A stretch of 64,000 bases of DNA from Ramlibacter alkalitolerans (GTDB lineage Bacteria; Pseudomonadota; Gammaproteobacteria; Burkholderiales; Burkholderiaceae_C), in NCBI RefSeq assembly GCF_016722765.1, contig NZ_JAEQND010000005.1, positions 62,001-126,000 of the forward strand, given 5' to 3'. Under the pieces are notes generated by a model. The model did no database searches. It was given only the letters and a program-made list of their open reading frames with translations, and was not told the origin of the DNA. The stretch's first letter is position 1. Each line of letters begins with the position of its first letter. The translations under genes were made by a program, and so were the position numbers. This document shows positions 58,836-64,000 of this stretch, in pieces.

Positions 58836-59789
58836 TCAGGATAGGCGCTTGGCGCCGGGAAGTTCGCAGGCGTAGATCGCGTTGCGCAGGGCGGCGATGG
58901 CTTCGTAGCGGGTGAAGCTGCGCCGCCACGCGAGCACGACGCGCCGGCTCGGCGGGTCGCCGTCGAAGGGGATGTATTTGACGAAGGCCTGGTCCTCGCT
59001 GCGCCGTCTGGGCCGGGTCGCGAACGCCTCCTTGGGGACGGACAGGCGCGGCACCAGCGTGACGCCCATGCCCGCAGCGACCATGTGCTTGATCGTCTCC
59101 AGCGAGGAGCCTTCGAAGCTCTTGCGGATGCCTTCGGCGTCGCTGGAAAAGCGCGCGAACTCGGGGCACACCTCCAGCACGTGGTCGCGAAAGCAGTGGC
59201 CGGTGCCCAGGAGCAGCATCGTTTCCTGCTTCAGTTCCTCCGCCGTGATCGTCTTGTGCGCGGCCAGCGGATGGTTGCTCGGCACCGCCGCGAGGAAGGG
59301 CTCGTCGTACAGCGGCGCGATGGCGAGACCGGCATCCGGGAACGGTTCGGCCATGATCGCGCAGTCGATCTCGCCCATGCGCAGCATCTCCAGCAGGCGC
59401 ACGGTGAAGTTCTCCTGCAGCATCAGCGGCATCTGGGGCGTGCGCGCGATGGCCTGGCGCACCAGGTCCGGCAGCAGGTAGGGGCCGATCGTGTAGATCA
59501 CGCCCAGGCGCAGCGGGCCGGCCAGCGGATCCTTGCCGCGCTTGGCGATCTCCTTGATCGCGGCCGCCTGCTCCAGCACGCTCTGGGCCTGGCGCACGAT
59601 CTCCTCGCCCAGCGGCGTGACGGTGACCTCGTTGGCGCTGCGCTCGAACAGCTTCACCTCGAGCTCGTCCTCGAGCTTCTTGATCGCCACCGACAACGTC
59701 GGCTGCGAGACGAAGCACGCCTCCGCCGCGCGGCCGAAATGGCGTTCGCGCGCGACGGCGACGATGTACTTGAGCTCGGTGAGCGTCAT
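58836..59789 (-). CDS. oxyR: Hydrogen peroxide-inducible transcription activator OxyR
   Basis: 317 residues from the ATG at 59789. LysR-type HTH (YIVAVARERHFGRAAEACFVSQPTLSVAIKKLEDEL). The redox pair Cys199 and Cys208 (GTGHCFRDHVLEVC) is at exactly the positions of the E. coli protein, which separates OxyR from other LysR regulators. Encoded downstream of recG and directly upstream of the Dyp peroxidase. Confidence 0.95.
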   Translation of the reverse strand: MTLTELKYIVAVARERHFGRAAEACFVSQPTLSVAIKKLEDELEVKLFERSANEVTVTPLGEEIVRQAQSVLEQAAAIKEIAKRGKDPLAGPLRLGVIYTIGPYLLPDLVRQAIARTPQMPLMLQENFTVRLLEMLRMGEIDCAIMAEPFPDAGLAIAPLYDEPFLAAVPSNHPLAAHKTITAEELKQETMLLLGTGHCFRDHVLEVCPEFARFSSDAEGIRKSFEGSSLETIKHMVAAGMGVTLVPRLSVPKEAFATRPRRRSEDQAFVKYIPFDGDPPSRRVVLAWRRSFTRYEAIAALRNAIYACELPGAKRLS

Positions 59790-59830
59790 GGATCGGGTGT
59801 CCGGGGCAAGCCGGAAGCTATCGACTTCGG

Positions 59831-62125
59831 TCAGGCCTTCAGGTATTCCGATTTTCCACCCAACCAGCGGCTCACGTGGCGCTCGGCGAGATCGGGATGA
59901 CGGTCCAGCATGTGCGGCGCGACCTCGCGCGCCCATTCCAGCAGTTCGGCGTCGAGCGCCAGGTCGGCGAACCGCAGCAGCGGCGCGCCGGACTGGCGGG
60001 CGCCCAGGAACTCGCCGGGGCCGCGGATCTCCAGGTCGCGGCGGGCGATCTCGAAGCCGTCGCTGGTTTCGGCCATGGCCTTCAGGCGCGCCCGCGCGGT
60101 GTCGCCCAGGCGCCCGTGCTCGCCGGCGGAATACAGGAGCACGCAGGCGGAGGCGGCGGCGCCGCGGCCCACACGCCCGCGCAGCTGGTGCAACTGCGAC
60201 AGGCCGAAGCGCTCCGCGTGCTCGATCACCATCAGCGAGGCATTGGGCACGTCGACGCCGACCTCGATCACCGTCGTGGCGACCAGCACGCCCATCTGGC
60301 CGCCGGTGAAGAGCGCCATCACGGCCTTCTTCTCCGGCACCGGCATGCGCGAATGCAGCAGTCCGACCAGCACGCCGGGCAGCGCTTCGCTCAGTTGCTG
60401 GTGGGTGGCAGTGGCGTTGGTGAGATCCAGGGTCTCGCTTTCCTCGATCAGGGGACAGACCCAGTACACCTGCCGCCCCTGCGCCACCTGCGAACGGATG
60501 CGCTCGACGACCTCGTCGCGCCGGCTGTCGGAGATCAGCTTGGTGACGACCGGCGTGCGGCCAGGCGGCAGTTCGTCGATGGTGGAGACGTCGAGGTCGG
60601 CGTAGTAGGACATCGCGAGCGTGCGGGGGATGGGGGTGGCGGACATCATGAGGAGGTGGGGCTCCGCGCTGCCGTCTGCGTCATTCCCGCACCCCTCCCC
60701 GCCATTCCCGCGTCCCTCCCCGTCATTCCCGCGGAGGCGGGAATCCAGGGCTTCCTCTTCGCCCGCTGCCTGCCCCGGGTAGGCTGGCGGTGAGCCGCGC
60801 AGCGCGCAAACCCCAGCGCTGGCGCGCAGCGCTGGGGTTTCGCTTCGCTCCACCGCCAGCCTACGATCGATCCCGTCGTCCCCGCCCGCGCGCGGATGGC
60901 GGGAATTCATCTTCCCCCGCAGCGCCAGCCGCTGCTCCACCCCGAACCGGTGCTGTTCGTCGATGATCGCCAGCGCCAGCGCCTTGAACTGCACCTGCTC
61001 CTGGATCACCGCATGGGTGCCCACCACCAGCGCGGCCTCGCCGCTGGCGATCAGCTCCAGCATCTCCGTGCGCTCCTTCTTGCGCTGGCTGCCCGTGAGC
61101 CAGGCCACGCGCAGGCCCAGCGGCATCAGCAGCGGCTCCAGCCATCCGATCAACTTGCGGAAGTGCTGCTCGGCGAGGATTTCCGTCGGCGCCATCAGCG
61201 CGCATTGCCAGCCCGCGTCGATGGCGATCGCCGCGGCGAGCGCCGCCACCACCGTCTTGCCCGAACCGACGTCCCCCTGCAGCAGGCGGTGCAGCGGCCG
61301 TTCGCGCTCGAGGCCCTGCGCGATCTCCTCGGACACGCGGCGCTGCGCCTGCGTGAGCTGGAAGGGCAGCGCCGCCAGCAACTGTTCGTGCAGCCCGCCG
61401 GGGCGGGCCCGCAGTGCCGGCGCCCGCAGGCGATCGTGCTCGCGCCGGCTGTGCACCTGCGACAGTTGCTGCGCCAGCAGCTCCTCCGCCTTCAGGCGCT
61501 GCCAGGCGGGATGGCTGCGGTCTTCCAGCGTGGCCAGCGAGACTTCGGGCGCCGGGTGATGCAGGAACTGCAGCGCCTGCTTCAGCGTCCATTCACGCGC
61601 CCGGCCGGGCGCCGGCGGTGCATCGGGCGGGATCGTCTCGGACAGGTCGGCACGCTCCAGCCCGCCGGCCACGGCCTTGCGCAGGTAGGGCTGCGGCAGG
61701 CCGGCGACGGTGGAATAAACCGGCGTCAGCGCCTGGGGCAAGTCGCCGCCCGCCGCCTTCCAGGCCGGATGCACCATCTGCCAGCCGAGGAAGCCGCCCT
61801 TGATCTCGCCGCGGATGCGCAAGCGCGCGCCCACGGCCAGCGACTTCTGCTGCGAGGGATAGAAGGTGAAGAAGCGCAGCACGCAGGTGTCGGTGCCGTC
61901 GTCCACCTTCACCACCAGCTGGCGGCGCGGGCGGTACTGCACCTGGCAGTCGGTCACCGAGCCTTCGAACTGGATCGTGTCGCCTTCGCGCGCGTCGCGC
62001 AGCTTCACGATGCGCGTCTCGTCCTCGTAGCGCAGGGGAATGTGCAGGGCCAGGTCGATGTCGCGCGCCAGGCCCAGCTTGATCAGGGCTTTCTGTGGTT
62101 CCGACAGCGCCTTGTTTTCCGGCAT
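59831..62125 (-). CDS. recG: ATP-dependent DNA helicase RecG with an in-frame repeat insertion
   Basis: 764 residues from [40 protein letters not shown]. Branch-migrating helicase that reverses stalled forks. The wedge OB fold is followed by helicase motifs: [38 protein letters not shown], and QLRGRVGRG. The family is usually ~690-700 residues. The excess is an insertion of about 80 residues (from NSRHPRAGG to about NDADGSAEP) between the DEQH motif and the SATPIPRT motif, encoded by dispersed palindromic repeats at about 60665-60910. The frame stays open through it. Whether the protein still works is unclear. Confidence 0.95.
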   Translation of the reverse strand: MPENKALSEPQKALIKLGLARDIDLALHIPLRYEDETRIVKLRDAREGDTIQFEGSVTDCQVQYRPRRQLVVKVDDGTDTCVLRFFTFYPSQQKSLAVGARLRIRGEIKGGFLGWQMVHPAWKAAGGDLPQALTPVYSTVAGLPQPYLRKAVAGGLERADLSETIPPDAPPAPGRAREWTLKQALQFLHHPAPEVSLATLEDRSHPAWQRLKAEELLAQQLSQVHSRREHDRLRAPALRARPGGLHEQLLAALPFQLTQAQRRVSEEIAQGLERERPLHRLLQGDVGSGKTVVAALAAAIAIDAGWQCALMAPTEILAEQHFRKLIGWLEPLLMPLGLRVAWLTGSQRKKERTEMLELIASGEAALVVGTHAVIQEQVQFKALALAIIDEQHRFGVEQRLALRGKMNSRHPRAGGDDGIDRRLAVERSETPALRASAGVCALRGSPPAYPGQAAGEEEALDSRLRGNDGEGRGNGGEGCGNDADGSAEPHLLMMSATPIPRTLAMSYYADLDVSTIDELPPGRTPVVTKLISDSRRDEVVERIRSQVAQGRQVYWVCPLIEESETLDLTNATATHQQLSEALPGVLVGLLHSRMPVPEKKAVMALFTGGQMGVLVATTVIEVGVDVPNASLMVIEHAERFGLSQLHQLRGRVGRGAAASACVLLYSAGEHGRLGDTARARLKAMAETSDGFEIARRDLEIRGPGEFLGARQSGAPLLRFADLALDAELLEWAREVAPHMLDRHPDLAERHVSRWLGGKSEYLKA
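60665..60910. repeat. Cluster of dispersed palindromic repeats inserted in recG
   Basis: Contains CATTCCCGCG..-type units (60685-60750), the GTAGGCTGG palindrome copy 2 (60779-60864; inner perfect stem AAACCCCAGCGCT, 60808-60820 with 60828-60840) and a further CCCGCC..GCGGGAATTC unit (~60870-60908). Total length leaves the recG reading frame open. Confidence 0.8.
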
Positions 62126-62186
62126 GGGACAATTCTGCCCTGCAATCCCGACAACCTTGGAACGGGTCCGTCCGGCCCTCAAGAAC

Positions 62187-63212
62187 ATGCGCCACTTCAC
62201 CCTGGGCGATTTCGATTTCGCCCTGCCCCCCGAACTGATCGCCCAGCATCCGGCCGCCGAACGCAGCGGCTCGCGGCTGCTGGATGGCACCGGCCCGGCG
62301 CCCGCCGACCGCGCGTTCCGCGACCTGCCGCAACTCCTGCGCGAGGGCGACCTCCTGGTCTTCAACGATACGCAAGTGGTGAAGGCGCGCCTGTTCGGCG
62401 AGAAGCCCACCGGCGGCAAGCTGGAACTGCTGGTCGAACGCGTGCTGGGCGAACGCGAGGTCGTCGCCCACATGAAGGTGAGCAAGAAGCCGCCGGCCGG
62501 CACGGCGCTGCGCATGGACGGCGGCTTCACGGCCACCCTCCTCGGTCGCTGGCCCGAGCACGACGGCCCGCTGTTCCGCCTCGCCTTCAGCGAGGACCCG
62601 TACCGCGTGATGGAGCAGCACGGCCACGTGCCGCTGCCGCCCTACATCACGCACGCCGACACGGCCGAAGACGCGCGCCGCTACCAGACGGTGTTCGCGA
62701 AGAATCCCGGCGCCGTCGCCGCCCCCACGGCCGCCCTGCACTTCGACGAGGCCGTGCTGGCCGCGCTCGAAGCCCGCGGCGTGCAGCGCGCCGGCGTGAC
62801 GCTGCACGTCGGCGCCGGCACCTTCCAGCCGGTCAAGACCGAGGACATCGCACAGCACCGCATGCACAGCGAGTGGTACCAGGTGCCCGAGGCGACGCAG
62901 CAGGCGATCGCGCAACTGCGCGCGCGCGGCGGCCGCCTGGTGGCCGTGGGCACGACCACGGTCCGCACGCTCGAATCGTGGGCCGCCTCGGGGCAGGCCA
63001 GCGGCGACACCGACATCTTCATCACGCCCGGCTTCCGCTTCCGCGAGGTCGACCTGCTGCTCACCAACTTCCACCTGCCCAAGTCCACCCTGCTGATGCT
63101 GGTGAGCGCGCTGGCCGGCTACGAGCACGTGATGCAGCTCTATCGCCACGCGGTGGAAAGCCGCTACCGCTTCTTCAGTTACGGCGACGCGATGCTGCTC
63201 GCGCGCACCTGA
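62187..63212 (+). CDS. queA: S-adenosylmethionine:tRNA ribosyltransferase-isomerase
   Basis: 341 residues, [32 protein letters not shown]. Adds the epoxycyclopentanediol moiety in queuosine synthesis. [20 protein letters not shown] and [18 protein letters not shown] are conserved. Divergent from recG (61-base gap) and followed by tgt after 11 bases. Confidence 0.96.
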   Translation: MRHFTLGDFDFALPPELIAQHPAAERSGSRLLDGTGPAPADRAFRDLPQLLREGDLLVFNDTQVVKARLFGEKPTGGKLELLVERVLGEREVVAHMKVSKKPPAGTALRMDGGFTATLLGRWPEHDGPLFRLAFSEDPYRVMEQHGHVPLPPYITHADTAEDARRYQTVFAKNPGAVAAPTAALHFDEAVLAALEARGVQRAGVTLHVGAGTFQPVKTEDIAQHRMHSEWYQVPEATQQAIAQLRARGGRLVAVGTTTVRTLESWAASGQASGDTDIFITPGFRFREVDLLLTNFHLPKSTLLMLVSALAGYEHVMQLYRHAVESRYRFFSYGDAMLLART

Positions 63213-63223
63213 CTTCCCCCGAC

Positions 63224-64000
63224 ATGCTGAAGTTCGAACTCCTGAAAACCGAGGGCCTGGCCCGGCGCGGCGTCCTCACCCTCAACCACGGCGTCGTGCA
63301 GACGCCGATCTTCATGCCGGTGGGCACCTACGGCACGGTCAAGGGCGTCATGCCCCGCTCGCTGGAGGAGATGGGCGCGCAGATCATCCTGGGCAACACC
63401 TTCCACCTGTGGATGCGGCCCGGCCTCGACGTGCTGCAGCAGTTCGGCGGCCTGCATGCGTTCGAGCAGTGGGACAAGCCGATCCTCACCGACTCCGGCG
63501 GCTTCCAGGTCTGGAGCCTGGGCGAGATGCGCAAGATCGGCGAGGAGGGCGTGAAGTTCGCGTCGCCCGTGAACGGCGACAAGCTGTTCCTCACGCCCGA
63601 GATCTCGATGCAGATCCAGACCACGCTGAACTCCGACATCGTGATGCAGTTCGACGAGTGCACGCCCTACGACACGCAGGGCCACATCACGACGCAGGCG
63701 CAGGCGCGCTCCTCGATGGAGCTGTCGCGCCGCTGGGCGCTGCGCTGCAAGGACGAATTCGCGCGGCTCGCGAACCCCAATGCGCTGTTCGGCATCGTGC
63801 AGGGCGGCATGTACGAGCACCTGCGCGAGGAGTCCCTCGCCGCGCTGGTCGACATGGACTTCCCCGGCTACGCCGTCGGCGGCGTGAGCGTCGGCGAGCC
63901 CAAGGAGGACATGCTGCGCATCATGGCGCACACGCCGCACCGCCTGCCCGCGCACAAGCCGCGCTACCTGATGGGCGTGGGCACGCCGGAAGACCTGGTG
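63224..64000 (+). CDS. tgt: Queuine tRNA-guanine transglycosylase (3' end beyond window)
   Basis: 259 residues visible, starting [35 protein letters not shown]. It exchanges the wobble guanine of tRNAs with a GUN anticodon for preQ1, the step before Que[13 protein letters not shown] holds the active-site Asp, and FGIVQGG and GGVSVGEP follow. The C-terminal zinc-binding part lies beyond the window. Confidence 0.96.
   Translation, partial: MLKFELLKTEGLARRGVLTLNHGVVQTPIFMPVGTYGTVKGVMPRSLEEMGAQIILGNTFHLWMRPGLDVLQQFGGLHAFEQWDKPILTDSGGFQVWSLGEMRKIGEEGVKFASPVNGDKLFLTPEISMQIQTTLNSDIVMQFDECTPYDTQGHITTQAQARSSMELSRRWALRCKDEFARLANPNALFGIVQGGMYEHLREESLAALVDMDFPGYAVGGVSVGEPKEDMLRIMAHTPHRLPAHKPRYLMGVGTPEDLV

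Overview
The window comes from a high-GC betaproteobacterium, most likely order Burkholderiales and family Comamonadaceae (Ramlibacter/Variovorax-like). This rests on the gene content, the spc-alpha ribosomal gene order, an OxyR with its cysteines at residues 199 and 208, a BPSL0761-family protein and overall codon use. No 16S rRNA is present, so the assignment is an inference.

Layout. (1) 1-10018: a large repeat-rich RTX-like protein on the minus strand, cut by the window edge, lies opposite a complete type I secretion operon: two different PrtD-type permease/ATPases, an HlyD-family adaptor and a TolC-family channel. (2) 10021-12667: a nu-class-like GST and a translationally coupled operon of two DUF1538 membrane proteins and a P-II-like protein. 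(3) 12789-42258: a genomic island of about 29.5 kb, richer in A+T than its surroundings. It is bounded by a 14-bp direct repeat identical to the 3' end of the initiator tRNA gene at 42245-42321. A large serine recombinase sits at the tRNA end. (4) 42341-51411: the spc and alpha operons (rplN to rplQ) on the minus strand, with a recognisable promoter and a structured leader. (5) 51774-64000: glpK-glpD, a phytase-like lipoprotein with proC, recG-oxyR-dyp-ubiA, and queA-tgt (tgt cut by the window edge).

The island is a defence island. It carries a type I restriction-modification system (hsdM, hsdS, hsdR) and, on the other strand, a three-gene set. In transcription order this set is a 1440-residue NACHT-like NTPase with a C-terminal PD-(D/E)XK nuclease-like domain, a reverse transcriptase fused to a nitrilase-like domain (the architecture of DRT type 1 / UG1), and a TIGR02391-like protein. 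The DRT1-type gene is a known anti-phage family. Its pairing with this NTPase-nuclease is the best candidate here for an undescribed system. The rest of the island holds an odd tyrosine recombinase with an internal HTH, two coupled HAD phosphatase-like genes of the RNA-repair type, a frameshifted LexA-like repressor, degraded duplicates of two small genes, and several hypothetical proteins.

Outside the island, recG carries an in-frame insertion of about 80 codons made of small dispersed palindromic repeats. One of these repeats recurs at the 3' end of glpD, where it supplies the stop codon.
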